DNA of 23,384 bases from JBMYYR01 sp049609625 (GTDB taxonomy: Bacteria > Bacteroidota > Bacteroidia > Flavobacteriales > CAJXXR01), in assembly GCA_049609625.1 (NCBI GenBank), contig JBMYYR010000032.1, forward strand, positions 1 to 23,384. The letters are read 5' to 3'. The translations under genes and the position numbers were made by a program. This document shows positions 1-9,300 of this stretch, in pieces (position 1 is the first letter of the stretch; each line of letters begins with the position of its first letter). Under the pieces are notes generated by a model that searched no databases, was not told the DNA's origin, and was given only the letters and a program-made list of their open reading frames with translations.

Positions 1-750
1 TTTGTATTTGGCTTTTACTCTTTCGAGTTCAAGGCGTTTTTCTGCCGCAGAAGTTTTCGAATAAGGAGAATAATCGTGATTGCCTAAGACCGCATATTTT
101 CCTGTTTTCGATTGAATATTTCTCAAAATAGATTCCCATTCATCTACTTCTTTGGCTTCGTGATTCACCAAATCGCCAGTAAACAAAACAAGGTCGGCTT
201 CTTCGGCATTTATAAGTTCTACAGCATTGGCTATGGCCGATTTATCATCCAAGCTACCGCAATGAATATCAGAGATATGTACAATTTTATAATTGTCGAA
301 AGCCAAAGGTAAATTATTGAAATGGAGCTCATGTCGATGGCGTTTAAAAGCATATTTTCCGATAAAAATTCCATGTAAAAGTCCCAAAAATGGAAGGGCA
401 GAAAGACCTAAACTTAGCTGAGCTAAAAACTTTCTCCGACTCGGATTTACGTCTTTAAAGATCAAACGTTCGCCACCAATCCAAAATTCACTCAAAATCC
501 CAAAAAGGAGATGAACAAGTTGTGGAACAAACATTAAAAGAAAAAAAGCAGAATAATAGGTAAAAGCATGGCTCGTGGGGCCAACTCTCATCATCTGAAC
601 AACAGCGAAAGCGTAGGTTAAAATTATAAATATTAAAATACTGATTTTCAATAATTTACTTAACTCTAGCCGGGTCAAAGAGCGGTAGAGCATCCATTGA
701 ACGAGACCGAAAATTAAGGAAAAAATCAGAATTGGTAAAAAGAATTTCAT
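1..750 (-). CDS. Membrane-anchored metallophosphoesterase (partial, C-terminus beyond left edge)
   Basis: The minus strand is open from an ATG at 748-750 to the window edge, giving 250 residues of an unfinished protein. Three hydrophobic segments come first (about residues 2-21, 34-54 and 66-88). A twin-arginine-like motif SRRKFLAQ (residues 104-111) and a fourth hydrophobic stretch (about 112-131) follow. The calcineurin-like metallophosphoesterase core then begins, with metal ligands visible in ISDIH (D161, H163), TGDLV (D193) and LGNHD (N224, H225, D226). The C-terminal histidine motifs lie outside the window. The layout resembles YkuE-like phosphoesterases, which act on the outer face of the cytoplasmic membrane. 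The substrate cannot be told. It is divergent from the lipoprotein gene starting at 829. The family call is secure; the topology is inferred. Confidence 0.9.
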   Translation of the reverse strand, partial: MKFFLPILIFSLIFGLVQWMLYRSLTRLELSKLLKISILIFIILTYAFAVVQMMRVGPTSHAFTYYSAFFLLMFVPQLVHLLFGILSEFWIGGERLIFKDVNPSRRKFLAQLSLGLSALPFLGLLHGIFIGKYAFKRHRHELHFNNLPLAFDNYKIVHISDIHCGSLDDKSAIANAVELINAEEADLVLFTGDLVNHEAKEVDEWESILRNIQSKTGKYAVLGNHDYSPYSKTSAAEKRLELERVKAKYK

Positions 751-792
751 GCAGTTGTGTTTAGTTTTCAGCAATTTTACAACGCTTTTCTC

Positions 793-800
793 TAAGTTTG
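793..800 (+). promoter_or_regulatory. Candidate Bacteroidota -7 promoter element (TAAGTTTG)
   Basis: TAAGTTTG matches the Bacteroidota -7 consensus TAnnTTTG at every fixed position and sits 28 bp upstream of the ATG at 829, which would give a leader of about 20 nt. No clear TTG is seen at the expected -33 spacing, so this is a suggestion only. It would drive the lipoprotein gene and probably the phosphodiesterase gene behind it. Confidence 0.35.
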
Positions 801-828
801 TTTAAATTAGCCATTAAAAAATCGAAAT

Positions 829-1458
829 ATGCGCCCTTTTTTATCAATTTTAACCATTCTTCTCTGTTTCAGTTCTTGTAAAAAAGAGACCAAAAAAGTC
901 AAAGAATTTGATTTAGATTCTCAAAACTTTATGATCTTCAATCCAGGTAGTTTCTGGATTTATGAAGACAACGACGGCGAATTTCTAACCCTAACACTCC
1001 AAGATGTTGAAGAAGGGATAAAAGACGCCAATGAAGGCGATGGACTTTCGGAATATCGCATAGAAACCTATTGGGATTCGCAAAAAGAGCAAGTGTTTTA
1101 TCGCAGGTCGACAGATTCGCTGGTTGATTTATTATATTTAGATGGAGGCAAGCGAGATAGTTTTAAATACACGTGGCGTTACGGCGATTTTTTCTCAAAT
1201 CTAAATTTTGATGATTACTTCTACGATAACGATTTTTTTATTCTAAATGAAGATATTGGTTCAGGTGCTTACACAAAAACCGTTTCTACTGCCAATTTCT
1301 ATGACATCGATGCCGACACAGGTTTGCCTATTCCGGGCACAAGTGATATTACCGAAACTACTGGTTATCAGGAAGGTATCGGAATGATTTCTTATCAGTA
1401 CGTCGAGGCAGACTCAAACTATAGCTTGACTCTGAAATCCTATTATATTCAGCCCTAG
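829..1458 (+). CDS. Putative lipoprotein of unknown function
   Basis: A 209-residue protein with a type II signal peptide: a hydrophobic segment ends in FSSC, so C17 is the likely lipidated cysteine. The mature part begins KKETKK and is rich in Asp, Tyr and Phe, with no catalytic motif that I recognise. The residues right after the cysteine do not form a clear acidic surface-export signal of the kind described for some Bacteroidota, so a periplasm-facing outer-membrane anchor is the default guess. The phosphodiesterase gene begins only 9 bp downstream, so the two are probably co-transcribed. It may belong to a lineage-restricted lipoprotein family. Function is not assigned. Confidence 0.8.
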   Translation: MRPFLSILTILLCFSSCKKETKKVKEFDLDSQNFMIFNPGSFWIYEDNDGEFLTLTLQDVEEGIKDANEGDGLSEYRIETYWDSQKEQVFYRRSTDSLVDLLYLDGGKRDSFKYTWRYGDFFSNLNFDDYFYDNDFFILNEDIGSGAYTKTVSTANFYDIDADTGLPIPGTSDITETTGYQEGIGMISYQYVEADSNYSLTLKSYYIQP

Positions 1459-1467
1459 TTTTTTATA

Positions 1468-1959
1468 ATGAAACACATTGTTTTATTGTCCGATACGCAT
1501 TCCACGATCGATAAAGCTTGGGAAAAACACCTCAAAAAAGCAGATGAAATTTGGCATGCTGGCGACATCGGTAGCTATGCTGTGGCAGAATATCTACAAA
1601 CCTTTGCGCCTCTGCGAGCCGTTTATGGCAATATCGACGACGCTGAAATGCGCAATACCTTTCCCGAACATCAAGTATTTGAACTAGAGCAGTTTCGGGT
1701 TTGGATGACGCATATCGGCGGCTATCCTCCAAACTATAACTCATCCATAACAAAAAAGTGGAAAGACATCCAACCGCAAATTTTTATCTGTGGGCACTCG
1801 CACATCCTAAAAGTAATGTACGACAAATCCAGAGAATGCTTACACCTCAATCCCGGAGCTTGCGGAAAGCATGGTTTCCATAAAGTAAGGACATTCCTGA
1901 GTTTTAATTTACACAAAGGGAAAATTAGCGCTATGCAAATTATTGAAAATAAGAGGTAG
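1468..1959 (+). CDS. YfcE-family metallophosphodiesterase
   Basis: A 163-residue cytoplasmic protein with all the motifs of the short YfcE/MJ0936-type phosphodiesterases: LSDTH (D9, H11), AGDIG (D33), YGNID (N55), THIGG (H82) and CGHSH (H110, H112), followed by LNPGACG. These residues bind the two-metal centre that hydrolyses phosphodiester bonds. Family members are active on artificial bis-p-nitrophenyl phosphate in vitro, but their physiological substrates are mostly unknown. The length is normal for the family and no signal peptide is present. It follows the lipoprotein gene by 9 bp, so translation may be linked. The family call is firm; the substrate is not known. Confidence 0.93.
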   Translation: MKHIVLLSDTHSTIDKAWEKHLKKADEIWHAGDIGSYAVAEYLQTFAPLRAVYGNIDDAEMRNTFPEHQVFELEQFRVWMTHIGGYPPNYNSSITKKWKDIQPQIFICGHSHILKVMYDKSRECLHLNPGACGKHGFHKVRTFLSFNLHKGKISAMQIIENKR

Positions 1960-1973
1960 GTGTAATAGTCGTC

Positions 1974-1987
1974 CTCGCGAACGCGGG
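1974..1987. repeat. REP-like GC-rich palindrome between convergent genes
   Basis: CTCGCGAACGCGGG can fold as a hairpin (CTCGC/GCGGG with one T-G pair around GAAC). It sits inside a longer stretch, gtcctcgcgaacgcgggaatcc (1971-1992), that resembles the widespread small repeat of the form tcccgcgaa.gcgggaatcc. It lies in the 62-bp gap between the convergent genes ending at 1959 and 2022 and is much richer in GC than its surroundings. It could be a dispersed extragenic repeat, a two-way terminator stem, or both. There is no T-run directly after it on the plus strand. Confidence 0.5.
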
Positions 1988-2021
1988 AATCCAACTACAG
2001 TATAATGTTTCCCATGTTGAA

Positions 2022-2450
2022 TCAATTCCCAATCTGCAACTCGCTCCCATTATAATAACTATAATATTGTTTCAGGTTATAAGTACTCGGGCCAGAATTC
2101 ACTTCTCCACTACTTATAAAGTAAGTACTGCCACAGCATTGGTCTTCCAAAATAAAGCCACCACCATTCTGGACTTCAATTTGCTCACAAGGATTAGTAG
2201 GGTCATAAGGGCAAGCGCGGTCGTAGACCATAAACCCATTCTGAGTAGCTCGATAAACTAATAAACCATTGACGCCATCTCCTAAATACATCCAGCCACC
2301 AACCGCACCTAAGTCGTAAAAGGTGCCAGTTCCAGGATAAATACTCAAATTGACATTAACTTGAGGAAAATCGGGATTGGTTTGCTGATTGTCGCAAGAA
2401 AAAAAGCTTAAAAAAATGATTAGACTTAAGAAGTAGTGTTTTAGATACAT
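2022..2450 (-). CDS. Rieske-like lipoprotein with degenerate cluster ligands
   Basis: A 142-residue protein with a lipoprotein signal peptide (hydrophobic segment ending in FFSC, lipidated C19). Its second half has the order of a Rieske fold: VYDRACPYD (residues 75-83), then QCCGSTYFISSGEV (104-117), SGPSTYNLKQYY (119-130) and a closing GSELQIG (135-141). In a true Rieske protein the ligands are C-x-H and C-x-x-H. Here the first histidine position is Y82, the second Cys position appears to be D103 and the second His position C106, so a normal [2Fe-2S] centre is unlikely. Cysteines C80, C88, C105 and C106 could form disulfides or another metal site. It is transcribed convergently with the phosphodiesterase gene and divergently from the receptor gene. 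The fold assignment rests on motif order alone. Confidence 0.75.
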   Translation of the reverse strand: MYLKHYFLSLIIFLSFFSCDNQQTNPDFPQVNVNLSIYPGTGTFYDLGAVGGWMYLGDGVNGLLVYRATQNGFMVYDRACPYDPTNPCEQIEVQNGGGFILEDQCCGSTYFISSGEVNSGPSTYNLKQYYSYYNGSELQIGN

Positions 2451-2542
2451 AAGTGTTTGATATTCTTGCTGATTAACGCCGAAACAAAGTGGATATTGTG
2501 TTCGGCTGGGTAAAAATACGTTAAAAATTTGTTAAAAAAATC

Positions 2543-2573
2543 TTTGTATACTTCAACAGTTTGCATAAATTTA
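2543..2573 (+). promoter_or_regulatory. Candidate Bacteroidota promoter for the receptor/cargo/PorV operon
   Basis: TTTG at 2543-2546 and TAAATTTA at 2566-2573 are separated by 19 bp. This matches the Bacteroidota arrangement of a TTG-type -33 element and a TAnnTTTG-type -7 element, with one mismatch in the last base. The expected transcription start lies near 2580, leaving a leader of roughly 35 nt before the ATG at 2614. It is the best candidate in the 163-bp divergent gap. Confidence 0.4.
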
Positions 2574-2613
2574 CCCGATTGAAAAATAGACAAGTCTAAT
2601 TTAAACTAAACCT

Positions 2614-5600
2614 ATGCTGAGAAATTTACTCACATTAATAGTATGTATGGGATTCACGTTCAGTGGAATGGCCCAGTCGTTACGGGGAACCGTAACCGAC
2701 AATACCGGCGAAACTCTACCTATGGCAAACGTCGTAGTGAAGAGCGGAGAAAGTATTGTTCGAGGAACAACGGCAAATTTTGACGGAGAGTATGTCGTTA
2801 GTCCGCTCGATCCGGGGACTTATACGGTAGAAGTATCCTTTGTTGGTTACACCAAGCAAATCCGAAGAGAAGTAGTGATCAGTCCGTCTAAAGCAACATT
2901 CATCGATGTTGAACTATCTGAGGGGAGCAATCAATTACAAGCCGTGGAGCTCGTAGAAAAGCCACCAATTATTGATAAAGAAAAAGTAGGAGCCAACATT
3001 ACCTCAGAAGCCATTAAGTCGGCGCCGGTAACTACACTAACAGGTCTTATTGCAACAGCACCAGGTATTGCTTCAACGGATCCAAGTCGAAGCCAAACCG
3101 TAAGAGGTGGTCGGGATGACCAGACTGCTTATATTGTAGATGGAGTACGAATGATTGGTAGCACCAATGTGCCACTTTCAGGTACCGACCAAATTCAGGT
3201 TATTACAGGTGGTGTACCTGCCGAATTTGGAGATTTAACCTCTGGTCTGATTACCATTACAACCAAAGGGCCTTCTTCAAACACGTTTGGTGGTTTAGAC
3301 CTCCAAACCTCTAATTTTTTAGACGCTTATGACTATTCTTTAGGTGAGTTCTATTTTTCGACTCCATTACTATGGAAAGACAAAGAGAAAAAGGCTAACC
3401 CAATAGTTGGTTTATTTGTCTCGGGTCGTGGTTCGTTGCTAAAAGATGCCAACTACGCACCGTTTAATACGGTACTTAAAGAATCGTCAAGACAAAAATT
3501 CTTGGATAACCCAATCAGTTTTACACGTACGATTGATGAAGATGCTGTAACCATTGTAGGAGAAAACAACTTGAACTACTACACAAAAGATGATTTTGAA
3601 GAAATTGACTATTATGACAATAACAACAGTCGAACGTTTTCGCTTCAAGGTAAATTTAACGTCAAAACAAGCGAAACATCTAACCTAAAGGTGGGTGGAA
3701 CATTCTCTAATTCATACAGAAAAATTGGAATTGGGGAAGACGCAAATAGCACGGCAAGATTATTCAACTCAAAGCAAGGTAGAACTCGCCATGACAATGT
3801 AACGCGTTTGTATGCAGATTATAAACAATTCTTTGCAGGCGATGAAGAAGGCGAAGGAATACAACGCGCTTACTACCAACTTCATGTAGACTACAGTAAC
3901 CAAAACAGAAGAAGAGGTTCTGATGGTCATGGAGGAGACTACTGGAAAAATGGCCATGTTGGTACATTTACGCCAACTTATAGAACCGACGGTAATGAAA
4001 ACTTTGGTGCAGGCGAACGCATAACTTTTTATAATAATTTAACGGGCGAAGAAGAAACAGTTACAACAACTGGGGCTAGCCAAAATTCAGGGCCGAACTA
4101 CACGTATAACTTTAACTATAACGTAGGACATTATGATTTTGATGCCAGTAAGTTCAATCCAGAAAGAGCAATATATACCAATAGTTATTATGACTACGCT
4201 ACTGATGGAGAAGAAAGAAATCTGAGCGACATTGCATCGAGTGGAGGTTTGATTAACGGCGGAAACCCGGGCTATATTTATTCGCTTTGGGATGCGCCAG
4301 CTACAGCTTATATGAGTGGCTCAAAATACAACAGACAACAGTTCAGAATTACAGGAGCTGCAGGTGGAGAGATAAAAAACCATAATATTAAAGTTGGTTT
4401 CGAGTTCCAACAACGAACCGTTAGATTTTGGGGAATCAATGCCGGAAACCTTTGGTCGGCCGCCCGAAGCTTAGAAAACCAACATTTAGAAAGAGCATCA
4501 TCATACCGATATGAGTTTGACGGCATTGTAAATGCAAACAACTCATTAGTATTAACCGCTATTCCAGAATTTGACGAATCACGTGTATTGGGTTACGCTG
4601 CCAACATCAGAGAGCAAGTAGGAGCTAGTTTATACGATCCTATTGCTACCGATTCCTACCAGCCAGATGCCTTATCTGTAGATTTATTCTCTAACGAAGA
4701 GATGCTCAACAACGTCTTTGCAACCTACTATGGATACGATGCACACGGAAATCCACTGACAGGAGTACAGCCAGATGTAAACGACTTCCTGACGGATTCT
4801 TTAGACAATGGCTTGCTAAAAAGAGAAATTGGCGCCTTTAAGCCTATTTATATGGCGGGATATATCCAAGATAAATTTATTGTTAATGATTTAGTATTCA
4901 ATATCGGAGTTCGTGTAGACCGCTATGACGCCAACCAAGAGGTACTAAAAGACAAATACAGCATTTACAACATGAGATCTGCTGGCGAAGTTGATTTTAG
5001 TGCTTTTGGAGATTACGAATTGCCATCTCAAATTGGTAGCGACTACGCTGTGTATGTGGACAACTTAGATGATCCAACAACTATCGCTGGTTTCCGTGAT
5101 GGCGACATTTGGTACAACGCAGAAGGAATCCAAATATCAGACCCGCAAAGTATTGGAGGAAGCAGTGGAAAACCAGAACCTTACCTGCATGAAAATGCAA
5201 ACAATGGTTTGTCTAAAAACAACAACTTTACAGCAAATGGATTTGCCGACTACGACCCGCAGATTAACGTTATGCCTAGAATTTCGTTTAACTTCCCCGT
5301 GTCGGATGAAGTGATGTTCTACGCTTACTACAACATCTTGACTCAACGACCTACAGAAGGTCGAACCAGTCTTGACCCATCCAGCTACTTAGACATGGCT
5401 TTGGGTAGACGAGCCGCTCAGTTTATTAATAATCCAAACCTGAAACCACAGCAAACAACTGATTACGAGCTTGGATTCAAACAAGCACTTTCAGAATCGT
5501 CTGCGCTTGAACTTTCTTTATTCTATCGAGAAATGAAAGACATGATTCAGGTGGCGAAAGTGAGCTACGCTTATCCACAAGACTATACTCACTTCGACAA

Positions 5601-6345
5601 TAAAGATTTTGGAACAGTAAAAGGGCTTACGCTTAATTACGAGATGAGAGGAGACAAAAACCTGACGTTCAATGTAAACTACACACTCCAATATGCCGAA
5701 GGAACGGGATCCGGAGACCGATCAGCACTTAACTTAGTGAACTTTGGTCAACCAGATTTACGAACAACTCTTCCGCTTAGCTTTGACTCTAGACATCAAT
5801 TTGGAGCTTCCGCCGTTTACGGATTTGGAAAAGGCAAGGGATACAGAGGACCAGAAAACTTAAAAAAGTTCTTTGATGGCTTTAGCATTTCACTTCAAGG
5901 AAACGCCAATTCAGGTACGCCCTACACGAAACAACGTTATGCCGAATCGCAAGTTATTTCAGGTTTGAACTCTGCCAACTCTGTAAATGGATCAGTCTAT
6001 GGCTCGCGTCTACCGTTCAACTATAGATTTGACCTTAAACTAACCAAAAACTTTGAAATTGCATTCAAGAAATCTAAGGAAGAAGGAAAACCAGCTAAGA
6101 AAAATCCGATGAGTATTTACTTACAAGTTAATAACTTGTTGAATACCACAAATACCTTAGAGGTATATGGTTATACAGGAAATTCTAACGACGATGGTTA
6201 TCTAAACTCTGCCGAAGGTATATCAGCTCTTACCAACAAATTAGACGCGGATACTTATCAGTTGCTATACGGTTATCAAGTTAATGACCCGTTCAGCTTA
6301 TCAAGGCCAAGAACCATTCGTTTAGGTGTAACCTTAGGATTTTAA
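2614..6345 (+). CDS. TonB-dependent receptor with carboxypeptidase-like regulatory domain
   Basis: A 1243-residue outer-membrane receptor. The signal peptide is cleaved around residue 21 (GMAQ/SL). A CarboxypepD_reg-like beta-sandwich follows (about 22-110, starting RGTVTD). A plug domain spans about 125-218, with GGRDDQ near 165-170, IVDGV near 174-178 and GDLTSGLITITTKG before the barrel. A long 22-strand-type barrel ends in a terminal Phe, as expected for outer-membrane assembly. QAVELV before the plug could be the TonB box. No SusD-like gene is adjacent, so this is not a standard glycan-uptake pair. It is followed after 28 bp by a giant T9SS cargo gene and then a PorV-like gene, which suggests a role with that surface protein. 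The substrate is unknown. Confidence 0.93.
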   Translation: MLRNLLTLIVCMGFTFSGMAQSLRGTVTDNTGETLPMANVVVKSGESIVRGTTANFDGEYVVSPLDPGTYTVEVSFVGYTKQIRREVVISPSKATFIDVELSEGSNQLQAVELVEKPPIIDKEKVGANITSEAIKSAPVTTLTGLIATAPGIASTDPSRSQTVRGGRDDQTAYIVDGVRMIGSTNVPLSGTDQIQVITGGVPAEFGDLTSGLITITTKGPSSNTFGGLDLQTSNFLDAYDYSLGEFYFSTPLLWKDKEKKANPIVGLFVSGRGSLLKDANYAPFNTVLKESSRQKFLDNPISFTRTIDEDAVTIVGENNLNYYTKDDFEEIDYYDNNNSRTFSLQGKFNVKTSETSNLKVGGTFSNSYRKIGIGEDANSTARLFNSKQGRTRHDNVTRLYADYKQFFAGDEEGEGIQRAYYQLHVDYSNQNRRRGSDGHGGDYWKNGHVGTFTPTYRTDGNENFGAGERITFYNNLTGEEETVTTTGASQNSGPNYTYNFNYNVGHYDFDASKFNPERAIYTNSYYDYATDGEERNLSDIASSGGLINGGNPGYIYSLWDAPATAYMSGSKYNRQQFRITGAAGGEIKNHNIKVGFEFQQRTVRFWGINAGNLWSAARSLENQHLERASSYRYEFDGIVNANNSLVLTAIPEFDESRVLGYAANIREQVGASLYDPIATDSYQPDALSVDLFSNEEMLNNVFATYYGYDAHGNPLTGVQPDVNDFLTDSLDNGLLKREIGAFKPIYMAGYIQDKFIVNDLVFNIGVRVDRYDANQEVLKDKYSIYNMRSAGEVDFSAFGDYELPSQIGSDYAVYVDNLDDPTTIAGFRDGDIWYNAEGIQISDPQSIGGSSGKPEPYLHENANNGLSKNNNFTANGFADYDPQINVMPRISFNFPVSDEVMFYAYYNILTQRPTEGRTSLDPSSYLDMALGRRAAQFINNPNLKPQQTTDYELGFKQALSESSALELSLFYREMKDMIQVAKVSYAYPQDYTHFDNKDFGTVKGLTLNYEMRGDKNLTFNVNYTLQYAEGTGSGDRSALNLVNFGQPDLRTTLPLSFDSRHQFGASAVYGFGKGKGYRGPENLKKFFDGFSISLQGNANSGTPYTKQRYAESQVISGLNSANSVNGSVYGSRLPFNYRFDLKLTKNFEIAFKKSKEEGKPAKKNPMSIYLQVNNLLNTTNTLEVYGYTGNSNDDGYLNSAEGISALTNKLDADTYQLLYGYQVNDPFSLSRPRTIRLGVTLGF

Positions 6346-6373
6346 TTAGAATCATCAATTTATTCAGAAAATT

Positions 6374-9300
6374 ATGATAAAAACAATACAAAAAACAGCT
6401 TTATTTTTAGCCTGCCTAAGTGCGGTAGGCTTAGCTGAAGCCAGAGAAATCGCAAATTACGTACAAAAAAACCAAACAAGTTCCAACGTTTTGGCATTCA
6501 ACTGTACGCCATCAACTAGTGGTATAGTGATGGAAATTAACAACGTAAGGACCTACATGCTTGGTGGGGGAGACTTTTGGTGGGATTTGGACAACGCCAG
6601 ATACGAAGTGCCAGCAGGTTCGGGTAAAAATTCCGTGTTTGCAGGGTCTATCTGGATTGGTGGTCTAACCGAAAACGGAAACCTAAAGGCCGCTGCGCAA
6701 ACCTATAGACAAGGTAATGAAATCGACTTTTGGCCTGGCCCCTTAGACGGAAACGAAACCATTTTTAATCCCGTATCTGGAGAAGACGAGCCAAATCCAA
6801 ACTTTGGACAAACCAACATCGATATATGTAGCGACTACGATAAGCATTTTAAAGTAAGCTTAGAAGAAGTTGCCGATTTTGTTGCCAATGGAACGATGAC
6901 GCCCGCTATCGCCAACTGGCCAGGTAATGGTGTAAATGGTGAACTGAACACCATTTTAGCACCTTTCTATGACCAGGACCAAGATGGTGTTTATGAGCCA
7001 AACCAAGGGGACTATCCTTACTACGCCAATGCAGATCCTGACAACCCTGACGTAGACTGTAAAGACAACAACCTCTTGTTTGGAGACGAAACCATTTTTT
7101 GGGTTTACAACGACAGAGGAAACACTCATACCGCAACTCTCACCGAATCTATTGGTCTTGAATTTCGTTCGCAAGCTTTTGCTTTTAGAACCAATGACGA
7201 GATTAACGACATGACTTTCTACAACTATAAAATTCAGAACAAAACAAGTAATGTGTTGAAAAACACTTTTTTTGGTACTTGGGTTGATTCTGATGTCGGA
7301 AACTATGAAGATGATTTTGTAGGTTGTGATGTAAACAGAGGATTGGGCTATACCTACAACGGAGACGCCAACGATGAAGGCGCTACAGGTTATGGTATAA
7401 ATCCACCAGCCTTGGGTATGGATTTTTTCCAAGGGCCTATTGCCGACGTTGCTGATGGAATAGACAACGACAAAGACGGTTGTATTGATTGTACATACTC
7501 TTATGATGAAAATGGAGAGATTGATTCTATAATACCTGACGACAAACTAAGAGAAGAAATCATCATGTCGAAGTTTGTTTATTTTAATAATGATTTCGAT
7601 CCTATATCAGGTAACCCTGAAGGCGGATCAGATTACTATAATTTACTAACGGGTAAATGGAAAAACGGAAACCCGATTACCTACGGAGGTTCGGGTCTAA
7701 CGTCCTCTAATCCACCCTGCGACTATATGTTCCCAGACGATACCGACCCTAAATTTACTGAACCATGGACGGAAGAGTCTGCAAAAAACAAACCAGCAGA
7801 CAGACGATTCCTTATTTCAGCAGGACCGTTTACACTAGAGCCAGGGGGGCAGTACAACATTACGACAGGTTTGGTTTGGGCAAGAGCAGACCAAGGTGGA
7901 CCTTTTGCTTCAGTTCAGAAAATGATTCTTGCTGATGATAAAGCGCAAGCCTTGTTTGATGGCTGTTTTGAAGTGTTAGAAGGACCACAGGCGCCTAGTT
8001 TGGCGTTTCAAGAATACGACCGAACTTTAGTTGTAACGTTTGAAAATTATCAGCAAGCCGAAACGTTTGAAGAAGAGGATAATAATTTAGTAAGTACCGA
8101 TGCCATACCGATTAATGATAAATTTTATCGATTTGAAGGCTACCAAGTCTTTCAATTAAAAGATGAAACGGTTTCAGGATCTGAGCTATACAATCCAGAT
8201 AAAGCGCGTTTGGTTTTTCAAACCGATATCAAAAACTTTAAGCAAGTACTTAACAATGATGGAACGATAGAAGAAAAGCCCATCGGAAGATTGATTAACT
8301 ATGTCTACAATGAGGATTTGGAAGTGTTTGTACCTCAAGATATGACAATAAGCGCAGCAAACCAAGGGATAAAGCATTCATTTGAAATTACTCAAGATGC
8401 CTTTGCCGAAGGAGACAAGCGTTTAGTGAACAATAAGGTTTATCATTATATGCCAGTAGCTTATGCTTTTAATGAATATACACCTTATAAGCAAGATCAA
8501 GAGCAAATAGAGCCGATTGAGATAAACTATATTTATCATACCAATAGCTCAGGAGACACAACAAGTACAGACACTATAACAACGTATAATGACGTCTCTC
8601 TTCATCCTAATCTCCACGGTCAAAAACGAACGTTTCTACCAAGTAGAGACCTGACATCTTATTCTGCAAGTCCATATCCAAATACAGAAACGCTATATGG
8701 AGCCTATGGAACACGACCTGCAATGACAAGAGTTCAAGGTAAGGGTTCTAGTGGTTTTGAACTGAAACTGACACCAGCTAGCGAGGCCGATATTGTAACA
8801 AACTACTGTGCAAGTGATGTGGAATACCAAGAAGATTTTGGGCCAGTTGACATTTATGTCATCGATCCTGAACACGTTATAGCGGCGGATTATACCTTTA
8901 TGTTGATAAACTCAGACAATACAGAAGGTGTCAAAGAAACTACAGGGTGGATACTGATACAAAACCCAGGGACTGCCGAAGCGGATACAATGTATTCAGA
9001 TCAAGCCGTTTCGGTAAACAGCGAACAGCTTTTACCAGATTGGGGCTTGGCCGTAAGCGTCAACACAAACATGGAAGCACCTTTTGTTTCTAAAGAAGCA
9101 AATAATGGATACATAAACTCGTCTATTACTTATGAAGATGCGAGCAAAGAATGGTTAGGCTTTATGCCCGATCGCGACTCACCTGAACCCTATAACTGGA
9201 TTCTTGCAGGACAGCAATCATCAAAAAAAGATGATGATCCTTCGCCTACGGGGACTAGCTCTACTCATTATGACGTATTAGATGTTGCTTATGGAAATGC

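Noticed and set aside
1734..1994. 86-codon minus-strand ORF starting MDSRVREDD
   Set aside because: It is antisense to the phosphodiesterase gene, and its first codons are only the translation of the REP-like palindrome.
2614..6345. Receptor as a SusC of a polysaccharide utilisation locus
   Set aside because: No SusD-like lipoprotein, glycoside hydrolase or carbohydrate sensor is next to it.
6956..7432. 158-codon minus-strand ORF
   Set aside because: It lies wholly antisense to the T9SS cargo gene, has no recognisable domain, and its composition reflects the opposite strand's codons.
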